This document shows, piece after piece, positions 10,244-16,986 of a stretch of DNA of 64,000 bases. Within the stretch, counting starts at the first letter, position 1; every line of letters starts with the position of its first letter. A model generated the notes under the pieces. The model was given only the letters and a program-made list of their open reading frames with translations. It was not told the origin of the DNA and searched no databases. Source of the DNA: Paractinoplanes ferrugineus (GTDB lineage Bacteria; Actinomycetota; Actinomycetes; Mycobacteriales; Micromonosporaceae); the NCBI RefSeq assembly GCF_016862195.1, contig NZ_BOMM01000050.1, forward strand, positions 1 through 64,000. The letters run 5' to 3'. The position numbers and the translations under genes were made by a program.

Positions 10244-11578
10244 ATGTCACAGGCCACTCCGTGCACCGAGATTCCGGTCTACGACCTGGTAGGAGTCGGT
10301 TTCGGCCCGTCCAATCTGGCCCTCGCGATAGCCGTCACCGAGCACAATGGACAGACTGGCGACGCTCCCGTGACCGCGCTGTTCCTGGAACGTCAGCCGT
10401 CGTTCGGCTGGCACCGCGGCATGCTGCTGGCCGACGCGACCATGCAGGTGTCGTTCCTCAAGGACCTGGTGACCCTGCGCAACCCGACGAGCGAATACAG
10501 CTACCTGTGTTACCTCAGGGACCGCGACCGGCTCATCGACTTCGTCAACCACAAGAGCTTCTTCCCGCTCCGGGTGGAGTTCCACGACTACCTCGAATGG
10601 GCCGCGGCCAAGGTGCCCGACATGGTCCGCTACGCCCACGAGGTCGACCAGGTCGTCCCGGTACTCCGCGACGGGGTGGTGGCGGCGTTCGACGTGCGGG
10701 TCCGGCACGCCGGTGGGGTCAGCACCTACCGCGCGCGCAACCTGGTCGTCGCCACCGGCCTGCGCCCCCGGATCCCGGCCGGGGTGGACGCTTGCGACCG
10801 CATCTGGCACAGCCGCGATCTGCTCACCAACATCGGCCGGCTGGACGGTGCCGACCCGGCCCGGTTCGTGGTGGTCGGCGCCGGGCAGAGCGCCGCCGAG
10901 GTCACCGCGTTCCTGCACGACCGGTTTCCCCGGGCCGAGGTGTGCGGGGTGTTCTCCCGCTACGGCTACTCCCCGGCCGACGACAGCTCGTTCGCCAACC
11001 GCATCTTCGACCCGGCCGCCGTCGACGACTACTACGGCGCCCCGCCGGAGATCAAGAAGATGCTGATGAACTACCACAGCAACACCAACTACGCGGTCGT
11101 CGACCACGACCTGATCGACGAGCTGTACCGCCGGGCGTACCGGGAGAAGGTGGCCGGGGTGCAACGGCTGCGACTGCTCAACGTGTCGCGGCTGGCCGCC
11201 GCCAAGGAAACCGAGGACGGCCGGGTCGAGGTGACCATCGAGACCCTCACCACCGGCGAGCTGTCGACGATCACCGCCGACGTGCTGATCTGCGCCACCG
11301 GCTACCAGCCCGTCGACCCGTTCCCGCTGCTCGGCGAGGCTGCCCGGCACTATCGCCGGGACGAGTTCGGCCGGGCCGTGGTCGAACGCGACTACCGGAT
11401 CGCCGCCGACCCGTCCGTCACCGCCGGCGTCTACCTGCAGGGCGGCACCGAGCATTCGCACGGAATCACCGCGTCCCTGCTCTCGAACGCCGCCGTCCGC
11501 TCCGGCGACATCGTCCGGTCCATCGCCGCCCGGCTGCGCGCCGGCCGCCCACTCGCGGTCGCGGCGAACGCCGGCTGA
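10244..11578 (+). CDS. L-ornithine N5-monooxygenase (siderophore hydroxylase)
   Basis: FAD- and NADPH-dependent hydroxylase that converts L-ornithine to N5-hydroxyornithine, the first step of hydroxamate assembly. The FAD-binding glycine motif is at the N-terminus (VGVGFGPSNLALA), the NADPH-binding motif in the middle (VVVGAGQSAAEV) and the C-terminal LICATGYQP motif of this family is present; about 444 residues, a normal length. PTSEYSYLCYL and the LKDLVTLRNP segment are typical of lysine/ornithine N-monooxygenases (PvdA, CchB, SidA). ATG at 10244 is used because the protein then begins MSQATP; an ATG at 10232 adds four residues and cannot be excluded. Transcribed divergently from the formyltransferase across the iron box. 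Confidence 0.95.
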   Translation: MSQATPCTEIPVYDLVGVGFGPSNLALAIAVTEHNGQTGDAPVTALFLERQPSFGWHRGMLLADATMQVSFLKDLVTLRNPTSEYSYLCYLRDRDRLIDFVNHKSFFPLRVEFHDYLEWAAAKVPDMVRYAHEVDQVVPVLRDGVVAAFDVRVRHAGGVSTYRARNLVVATGLRPRIPAGVDACDRIWHSRDLLTNIGRLDGADPARFVVVGAGQSAAEVTAFLHDRFPRAEVCGVFSRYGYSPADDSSFANRIFDPAAVDDYYGAPPEIKKMLMNYHSNTNYAVVDHDLIDELYRRAYREKVAGVQRLRLLNVSRLAAAKETEDGRVEVTIETLTTGELSTITADVLICATGYQPVDPFPLLGEAARHYRRDEFGRAVVERDYRIAADPSVTAGVYLQGGTEHSHGITASLLSNAAVRSGDIVRSIAARLRAGRPLAVAANAG

Positions 11579-11638
11579 CCCCCGGCGGCGTACCTCTACT
11601 GCTGTCTCCCCGTCGAACAACCATCGGCGTGACCGGCC

Positions 11639-11653
11639 CCTACAGGCTGTAGG
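11639..11653. promoter_or_regulatory. Candidate BlaI/MecI-type operator, site 1
   Basis: CCTACAGGCTGTAGG is a perfect 6+3+6 inverted repeat ending 8 bp before the ATG of the BlaI-like repressor. Its TACA...TGTA core is the known signature of BlaI/MecI operators, so autorepression is the natural reading. A second look-alike site lies at 12746. Confidence 0.6.
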
Positions 11654-11661
11654 TTGGCGGC

Positions 11662-12018
11662 ATGGCATCGACGGGGCGGCGGGCGCGGGGCTCGCTGGAA
11701 GCCGAGGTCATGGGTGTGCTCTGGGCCGGCGGCGAACCGTTGACAGCGACCGATGTGCAGCGCGAGATCGGTGCGGATCTGGCCTACAACACGGTGCAGA
11801 CCATCCTGATCCGGCTGCACGAGAAAGGTCTGCTGCACCGTCGCAAGGCCGGCCGCTGGCACGTCTACTGGCCGGTCGAGGACGCCGCGACCGCCGCCGC
11901 GAAGCGGATGCGCGCCGCCCTCGCCGATCCGGTGGACCGGCAGGCCGTGCTGCAGCAGTTCGCCGCTTCGCTGAACGACGACGACGCGGCCACCCTGCGC
12001 AGGCTGCTGCCACCGTGA
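11662..12018 (+). CDS. BlaI/MecI/CopY-family transcriptional repressor
   Basis: Winged-helix DNA-binding protein of 118 residues. The segment LEAEVMGVLWAGGEPLTA, then VQREIGADLAYNTVQTILIRL and HEKGLLHRRKAGRWHVYWP match the BlaI/MecI fold, with the recognition helix in AYNTVQTILIRL. Family members repress beta-lactamase or other stress genes and are usually inactivated by a membrane protease (BlaR1/M56) encoded next door. No such protease gene is present within this window, so the inducing mechanism is unknown. The neighbour on the opposite strand is a DedA protein with a similar operator in its own upstream region. Confidence 0.9.
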   Translation: MASTGRRARGSLEAEVMGVLWAGGEPLTATDVQREIGADLAYNTVQTILIRLHEKGLLHRRKAGRWHVYWPVEDAATAAAKRMRAALADPVDRQAVLQQFAASLNDDDAATLRRLLPP

Positions 12019-12056
12019 GCCTCGCGGTCGATCCGGTGGCGGCGCGCGCCGGAACG

Positions 12057-12686
12057 TCAGTGGGGGTCGGCCTGGGTGCTGCGCGAGCGGCGGCGGGCCC
12101 GCAGCAGTTCCACAGCGACCGGGATGACCGAGACGACGACGATGCCGATCAGGATGAGTTCGATGTTCGAGCGGACGAAGGCCACCTGGCCCAGGAAGTA
12201 CCCCAGCGTGGTGACGCCGCAGGCCCACAGCGTCCCGCCGAGCACGTTGTAGCTCAGGAAGGTCCGGTAGCGCATGTGACTCGCGCCGGCCACGATCGGG
12301 GTGAAGGTCCGCACGATCGGTACGAACCTGGCGAGGACGATCGACCGGGCGCCGTAGCGGTCGAAGAACCGCCGGGCGCGGGCGAGGTTCTCCTGCTTGA
12401 ACAGCTTGGAGTCGGGCCGCCGGAACAGGGCCGGGCCGAACCGCCGCCCGAACAGATAGCCGAACTGGTCGCCCAGCACCGCGGCGAGCGACACCAGCAG
12501 GCAGATCAGCCAGAGCGGCTGGTGCAGGTAGGTCCCGTCGGCGACCAGCAGCCCGGTGGTGAACAGCAGCGAGTCGCCGGGCAGGAAGAAGCCGACCAGC
12601 AGCCCGGACTCGGCGAAGACGATCGCGAGGATGCCGACCAGCCCGAACGTGGAGATCAGATGCTGCGGGTCGAGGAACGACGGCAT
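12057..12686 (-). CDS. DedA-family membrane protein
   Basis: Polytopic inner-membrane protein of about 209 residues. DedA (SNARE-associated/VTT) proteins are lipid scramblases implicated in undecaprenyl-phosphate or phosphatidylethanolamine translocation and envelope homeostasis. Visible family features are FFLPGDSLLFTTGLL near the N-terminus, GYLFGRRFGP, and the conserved ARFVPIVRTFTPIVAGAS segment, followed by hydrophobic C-terminal helices and a basic tail. ATG at 12686 (MPSFLDP) is chosen since AGAGG lies 9 nt upstream; a longer frame from 12740 adds a non-hydrophobic extension. It converges with the BlaI-like gene (38 bp between their ends). Confidence 0.9.
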   Translation of the reverse strand: MPSFLDPQHLISTFGLVGILAIVFAESGLLVGFFLPGDSLLFTTGLLVADGTYLHQPLWLICLLVSLAAVLGDQFGYLFGRRFGPALFRRPDSKLFKQENLARARRFFDRYGARSIVLARFVPIVRTFTPIVAGASHMRYRTFLSYNVLGGTLWACGVTTLGYFLGQVAFVRSNIELILIGIVVVSVIPVAVELLRARRRSRSTQADPH

Positions 12687-12984
12687 GAACGCATGCCTCT
12701 CAGATCGAGGGAACCCGAGGTTTGCCCGCCTCGGCGGCAACGAAACCTACAACAAGTAGGACCTGTGTCGCCGCCGTGCGGCTGGTCCGGCGATCCTGAG
12801 AGATCGGTGAAAGCCGCCCGCTCCCCGTGCCTCGACCCCGGCCCGGGTCATCACCATCGTGACCCCGAAAGCGAAGCCGCGGCCCCGGTCCTGCGAAATT
12901 CCGGTACGGCCGGGTCGGCGATCCTCGCTTCGCCGGCGGCGTACGGGCAAGCCCTCGCCCTCGAGATGAAGAGCCGGTTTCCGC
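12687..12984. other. Intergenic region between DedA and the Phd-like gene
   Basis: About 298 bp without a convincing gene. Apart from the candidate operator at 12746-12760 I see no structured RNA, promoter pair or repeat that I can support. Short frames here lack codon bias and recognisable sequence. Confidence 0.5.
12746..12760. promoter_or_regulatory. Candidate BlaI-type operator, site 2
   Basis: CCTACAACAAGTAGG has the same outer arms (CCTAC/GTAGG) and the same 5-bp spacing as the site in front of the BlaI-like gene at 11639. It lies 60 bp upstream of the DedA start codon. The match suggests that the repressor controls DedA as well as itself; this is inference from two sites. Confidence 0.4.
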
Positions 12985-13395
12985 TCATGTGGGCGGTTCG
13001 GCCGGGCGGCGCAGTGGGGCGCACGCGGCTCGCTGCTCGTCGATCCGGCGGTCGGTGCCCGGCGGGCGAAGGTCGTCGATGACGCGCCACGCCTCGTCGA
13101 GCGCCTGACGCAGTTCCGCGGTGTGCACGGCGTGCTGCCGGCGCAGGTCCTGTCGCACCTTCTCCAGGCGTCGCACCCAGCCGGCGGCGCTGGCCGCCGT
13201 GGTGTCCGGGGCGTCGTCCCGGGCGTCGAGCAGGTCGACCGGGACGATCGCCGCCGCGGGCCGGCCGCGGTCGATGAGCACCGTGATCTGCCGAGTCAGT
13301 TGAGCCAGCCGGACCAGCTGCACCAGCCGGATGCGGGCTTCGTTGATCGCGAGTTCGTTACGGGGGGTTCCTATTGCGGGGGTGGAACGCGCCAT
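12985..13395 (-). CDS. Phd/YefM-like antitoxin-domain protein with C-terminal extension
   Basis: 136-residue protein. Residues about 12-60 (NELAINEARIRLVQLVRLAQ, then TVLIDRGRPAAAIVPVDLLD) resemble the Phd/YefM antitoxin fold: a helix that organises an N-terminal DNA-binding domain, then the RGRPAAAIVP strand. The second half (WVRRLEKVRQDLRRQHAVHTAELRQ onward) is a charged, probably helical extension. Classic antitoxins are encoded with a short toxin such as Doc, YoeB or a PIN protein. None is adjacent: the next gene upstream is an ArsR regulator and downstream is intergenic DNA. It may be a solitary regulator. Confidence 0.55.
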   Translation of the reverse strand: MARSTPAIGTPRNELAINEARIRLVQLVRLAQLTRQITVLIDRGRPAAAIVPVDLLDARDDAPDTTAASAAGWVRRLEKVRQDLRRQHAVHTAELRQALDEAWRVIDDLRPPGTDRRIDEQRAACAPLRRPAEPPT

Positions 13396-13442
13396 GGGGT
13401 GAGCATGACGGCGGGGTACGACAATTTCGTCGCCGCAACCGG

Positions 13443-13769
13443 TCAGCCGACGCTGGAGCGCTGGTCAGCGACGGTCAGGGCGTCGATCAGGCCGGGGAAG
13501 CGGGCGTCCAGCTCGGCGCGGCGGAGTTCGATCGTGTGGGTGCGGCCGGTCACCGTCGTACGGGTCAGGCCGGCCTCGCGCAGGATGCGGAAATGGTGGG
13601 TCATCGTCGACTTGTGGACGCCGAAGTTCCAGTGTTCGCCGCATTTGCCGTGTGGTCCGCCGGCGGCCAGGGTCTGCACGATGCGCAGGCGGATCGGGTC
13701 GGCCATCGCCCGCAGCACGTCGACCAGCGTCAGGTCGATCGGGTCCGGTGCCGCGTCGTCGCTCGCCAT
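13443..13769 (-). CDS. ArsR-family winged-helix regulator
   Basis: 108-residue HTH protein. VDVLRAMADPIRLRIVQTLA is the typical ArsR/SmtB opening helix pair, and KSTMTHHFRILREAGLTRTT is the recognition helix and turn before the wing (TGRTHTIELRRAELDARFPG). It has single Cys and His residues around the centre but no clear paired metal-site motif, so the inducer is unknown and may be an organic ligand. It is divergent from the crotonase-like gene, with a perfect palindrome in the 51-bp gap, implying control of both. Confidence 0.9.
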   Translation of the reverse strand: MASDDAAPDPIDLTLVDVLRAMADPIRLRIVQTLAAGGPHGKCGEHWNFGVHKSTMTHHFRILREAGLTRTTVTGRTHTIELRRAELDARFPGLIDALTVADQRSSVG

Positions 13770-13784
13770 GGGCTCCAGACTACC

Positions 13785-13802
13785 GTTGGATGTTCATCCA
13801 AC
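13785..13802. promoter_or_regulatory. ArsR operator palindrome
   Basis: GTTGGATGTTCATCCAAC is a perfect 8+2+8 inverted repeat located between the divergent ArsR and crotonase-like genes. A further half-site (ATCATCCAACA) overlaps the first codons of the crotonase gene at about 13827-13837. Binding would cover both start regions and fits autoregulation plus control of the neighbour. Confidence 0.7.
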
Positions 13803-13820
13803 AATCGCTACGCTGACGGT

Positions 13821-15113
13821 ATGACGATCATCCAACAGTCAGGCGCCGTCCGGTGGGTGTGGGACGACGAGGGCATGGTCACGGTGACCCTCGACGATCC
13901 CGGGCGCACCGCCAACATGATCAATCGACGGCACCATGACGGGCTCGACGCCTGCCTCGACGATCTGACCGCCGGCCTCGACCGACTCCGCGGGGTGGTC
14001 GTCACCTCGGCGAAGCGATCGTTCGTCGCCGGCCCGGAATTCGAGCCCGGCGAGATCACCCCGGACGAGGCGGCCGGCACCTACGACCTGCTGGTGCCGA
14101 TCCGCGACCAGGCCCGCCGGCTGGAGACGCTGGGCCGGCCGGTGGCCGCGGCGCTCAACGGATCGGCGCTCGGCGGCGGCTTCGAACTCGCGCTGGCCTG
14201 CCACTACCGCGTCGGATCGGCCGACCCGGCGGTGATCTGGTCGTTGGCCGAGTCCGCGATGGGCATCATTCCCGGCGGTGGCGGCGTGGTGCGGGTGACC
14301 CGGATGGCCGGGATCGCGGCGACCGTGCTCGACATCGTCGGCCCCGGCACCGTGTTCCATCCGGCGCGGGCGCTGGCCGCCGGGCTGGTTGACGAGCTCG
14401 CCGACGACGTGGTGGCGGCCGCGCGGGCGTGGGTGCTGAGGCAGCCGGCGGGCCGGTTCGTCCAGCGCTGGGAACGACCCGGCTACGTTCTGCCCGGTGG
14501 CATCGGGGAACCGCCCGGGCTCGCCGACGAGGTGCGCCACCGGTCGGCCGGCTCACCGGTCCGGGCCCTGCACGCCGTACTCGAGGTGGCCGTCCGCAGC
14601 GCTTCGGCGCCGCCGGAGAAGGCTTTCGACATAGAAACGGCGGCTTTCCGTACGCTGCTGAGCGCCCCCGAGGTCCCCGCCCTGGGCCACCTGTTCTTCG
14701 CTCTGCGCACCGTCGCCGGGCCCCTCTCGCCCTCACCGGCGACCGGCGCGGCGAGCGCCGGGACCGTGCTCCGGCAGTTCCCGCAGATCGTCGCGAACCC
14801 GCTGGCCGCCGTGTTCTTCCCGGCCGACGCCCCGCTGGTGGAGATCAGCGGCGCCGACGTGGACGACGCCGCGCGCGCGGTCCGGGCCGAGGGCGCCATC
14901 CCGGTGGTGATCCGCGGCAGCGACATCTCGTTCGTCCAGACCCTGCTGGACGCCGGCCCCGACCCGCGAGCCATGACCGCCGCCGCTCGCCGGGCCCTCG
15001 ACGCGGGCCTGACCGTCGATCCGGTCGGCGCCGACGTGGCCTCGGTCCTGGCCGCCGGTTTCCCGCCCTGGACCGGCGGCGTGCTGCACCACCTCAGCGG
15101 GGCGGCCCACTGA
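13821..15113 (+). CDS. Enoyl-CoA hydratase/isomerase (FadJ-like, dehydrogenase part reduced)
   Basis: 430-residue protein. The first 200 residues are a crotonase domain: SAKRSFVAGPEF and NGSALGGGFELALACHYR form the oxyanion-hole region, and WSLAESAMGIIPGGGG matches the second active-site segment of hydratases that handle fatty acyl-CoA. The C-terminus (ASVLAAGFPPWTGGVLHHL) matches the end of the FadB/FadJ multifunctional proteins. Between them the Rossmann glycine motif and catalytic His of the 3-hydroxyacyl-CoA dehydrogenase half are not visible; only a short LVEISGADVDDAARAVRAEG-like stretch remains. So it probably hydrates enoyl-CoA but cannot oxidise the product. ATG at 13821 is the only start clear of the operator; it is regulated by the divergent ArsR protein. 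Confidence 0.8.
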   Translation: MTIIQQSGAVRWVWDDEGMVTVTLDDPGRTANMINRRHHDGLDACLDDLTAGLDRLRGVVVTSAKRSFVAGPEFEPGEITPDEAAGTYDLLVPIRDQARRLETLGRPVAAALNGSALGGGFELALACHYRVGSADPAVIWSLAESAMGIIPGGGGVVRVTRMAGIAATVLDIVGPGTVFHPARALAAGLVDELADDVVAAARAWVLRQPAGRFVQRWERPGYVLPGGIGEPPGLADEVRHRSAGSPVRALHAVLEVAVRSASAPPEKAFDIETAAFRTLLSAPEVPALGHLFFALRTVAGPLSPSPATGAASAGTVLRQFPQIVANPLAAVFFPADAPLVEISGADVDDAARAVRAEGAIPVVIRGSDISFVQTLLDAGPDPRAMTAAARRALDAGLTVDPVGADVASVLAAGFPPWTGGVLHHLSGAAH

Positions 15114-15125
15114 GCGGCGGGCCGG

Positions 15126-15623
15126 TCACCCGTCGCCGTGGTGCAACCGCCGATACCGGCTGCCGTGGAAGACCAGCGGCGCCACCTCCGGGTCGGCGTC
15201 CACATCGTGCACGCGCAGCAGCACGATGTCGTGGTCGCCGGCCGGGATCTCCCGCTCGATCGCGCAGTCCAGCCAGGCACTCGACCCGTCGAGCAGAACC
15301 GCACCGTCCGGGCTGGTCCGCCAGCGCAGCGCGGCGAACCGGTCGACACCCCGGGCACTCAACTGCCGGCCGATGTGTTCCTGGTGCGCGCCCAGCACGC
15401 TGACCCCGAGCCGCCCGGCCCGGCGCAGGACCGGCCAGGTGCTCGAAGTGTGCGCCACGCAGACCGACACCATCGGTGGATCCAGTGACACCGAGACGAA
15501 CGAGTTGGCCGCGAGCCCGGCCGGCACACCGTCGACAACACCGGCCAGCACGGTGACGCCGGTCGGGAAGGAACTGAGAACACGCCGAAGGCGCAGCGGT
15601 TCCAGCGCCGATTGCATAGTCAT
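15126..15623 (-). CDS. Flavin reductase (FMN-binding split barrel)
   Basis: 165-residue NAD(P)H:flavin oxidoreductase of the HpaC/ActVB type. RRVLSSFPTGVTVLAGVVDG at the N-terminus, then AANSFVSVSLDPPMVSVCVA (flavin-binding strands), RLGVSVLGAHQEHIGRQLS, and DHDIVLLRVHDVD are the family landmarks. Such enzymes supply reduced flavin to a partner monooxygenase; the SsuD-like enzyme at 20742 in the same locus is the obvious client. Its stop lies 12 bp from the convergent crotonase gene. Confidence 0.9.
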   Translation of the reverse strand: MTMQSALEPLRLRRVLSSFPTGVTVLAGVVDGVPAGLAANSFVSVSLDPPMVSVCVAHTSSTWPVLRRAGRLGVSVLGAHQEHIGRQLSARGVDRFAALRWRTSPDGAVLLDGSSAWLDCAIEREIPAGDHDIVLLRVHDVDADPEVAPLVFHGSRYRRLHHGDG

Positions 15624-15651
15624 GATCGCTCCGTCCTGGGCACCTACGACA

Positions 15652-16986
15652 TCACAGCGCCTTACCGGGATTCAGGATGCCGTGCGGGTCGAACAGCGCT
15701 TTGAGCTGCCGCTGCAGGTCGTGGTTGGCGGGACCGAGCTCGCGCCGCAGCCAGGGGAGTTTCAGCACGCCGACCCCGTGCTCGCCGGTGACGGTGCCGC
15801 CGAGCCGCAACGCCAGCGCGAAGATCTCGTCGGCGGCCGCCTCGGCGGCGTCCACCGACTCGCCCGCCACGATGATGGGATGCAGGTTGCCGTCGCCGGC
15901 GTGGGCGATCGTGCAGATCGGCACGTCGTGCCGCCGGGCGATCACGCCGATCTCCCGAACGGCCTCGGCGAGCCGCGACCGGGGTACGGCGATGTCCTCG
16001 ATGAGCGGCCGCCCGAGCCGCTCGATGGCCGGCAGCGCACCCCGGCGCGCGGCCAGCAGCGCGGCGGTCTCTTCGGGGTCGCTCGTGCTGCGCAGCTCGG
16101 TGGCGTCGCGCCCGAGCACCTCCACCGCCCGCGCCGCCTCCCTCGCTCCCCCGTCGATCTGCACGATGAGCAACGCCGATCCGGTCTTTCGCAGATGCGT
16201 GCCCTGCGCGGCGTCGATGGCGTCGAGTGTCGCCTCGTCGAGCAGTTCGGCGAGCACCGGCTGGATGCGGGCGGCGGCGAGGGCGACGGAGGCCGCCGCG
16301 GCCCCGGCCACGTCGGCGTAGGAGGCGGCCACGGTCGTCGTCGGTTCCGGCAGCGGACGCAGCCGCAGCGTGGCCCCGACCACCACGCCGAGGGTTCCTT
16401 CCGAGCCGACGAACAGCCCGGTCAGGTCGTAGCCGGCCACCCCCTTGAGAGTGGCGCGCCCGGTGCTGATCAGCCGCCCGTCGGCGAGCACGACATCGAG
16501 GCCCAGTACGGCGTCCCGGGTGACGCCGTACTTCGCGCACCGCAGCCCCCCGGCGTTGGTGGCGATGTTGCCGCCGATCGTGGAGATTTCCAGACTCGCC
16601 GGGTCGGGGGCATACCGCAGCCCGTGCGCGGCCGCGGCGCGGTCGAGCGCGGCGGTGATCACCCCGGGTTCGACGACGGCTACCCCGTCGTCCGGCCGGA
16701 TTCCCAGGATCCGATCCATCCGGGAGAGATCAAGAACCAGAACGCCAGCTCCGGCGCTGCTGGCGCCGGTCAGGGCCGTTCCGGCTCCGCGAGCCACGAT
16801 TGACGTACGGGTGGAGTGCGCCGCTCGCACCACGTTCCGCACCTGCTCGACACTGCGCGGAAACGCGACGGCCAGCGGCATTCCGTCCGGTTCGACCCCG
16901 GAGCGGTCGACCCGGCGGCCGGCGATCACCGACGGCTCGTCGGTCCATTCGACGCCGGTGGCCGCCAGCCACGCGGGCGCGGTCAC
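15652..16986 (-). CDS. FAD-linked oxidase, GlcD/D-lactate dehydrogenase-like
   Basis: 444-residue VAO/PCMH flavoprotein that oxidises a 2-hydroxy acid (glycolate or D-lactate class). The FAD-binding region shows RSVEQVRNVVRAAHSTRTSIVARG then GTALTGASSAGAGVLVLDLSRM, and STIGGNIATNAGGLRCAKYG; the C-terminal half carries IAHAGDGNLHPIIVAG and TGEHGVGVLK, the conserved His-containing motifs of this family. The GTG at 16986 overlaps the stop of the upstream reductase-rhodanese gene (GTGA), so the two are translationally coupled. The actual substrate within this locus is unknown. Confidence 0.9.
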   Translation of the reverse strand: MTAPAWLAATGVEWTDEPSVIAGRRVDRSGVEPDGMPLAVAFPRSVEQVRNVVRAAHSTRTSIVARGAGTALTGASSAGAGVLVLDLSRMDRILGIRPDDGVAVVEPGVITAALDRAAAAHGLRYAPDPASLEISTIGGNIATNAGGLRCAKYGVTRDAVLGLDVVLADGRLISTGRATLKGVAGYDLTGLFVGSEGTLGVVVGATLRLRPLPEPTTTVAASYADVAGAAAASVALAAARIQPVLAELLDEATLDAIDAAQGTHLRKTGSALLIVQIDGGAREAARAVEVLGRDATELRSTSDPEETAALLAARRGALPAIERLGRPLIEDIAVPRSRLAEAVREIGVIARRHDVPICTIAHAGDGNLHPIIVAGESVDAAEAAADEIFALALRLGGTVTGEHGVGVLKLPWLRRELGPANHDLQRQLKALFDPHGILNPGKAL

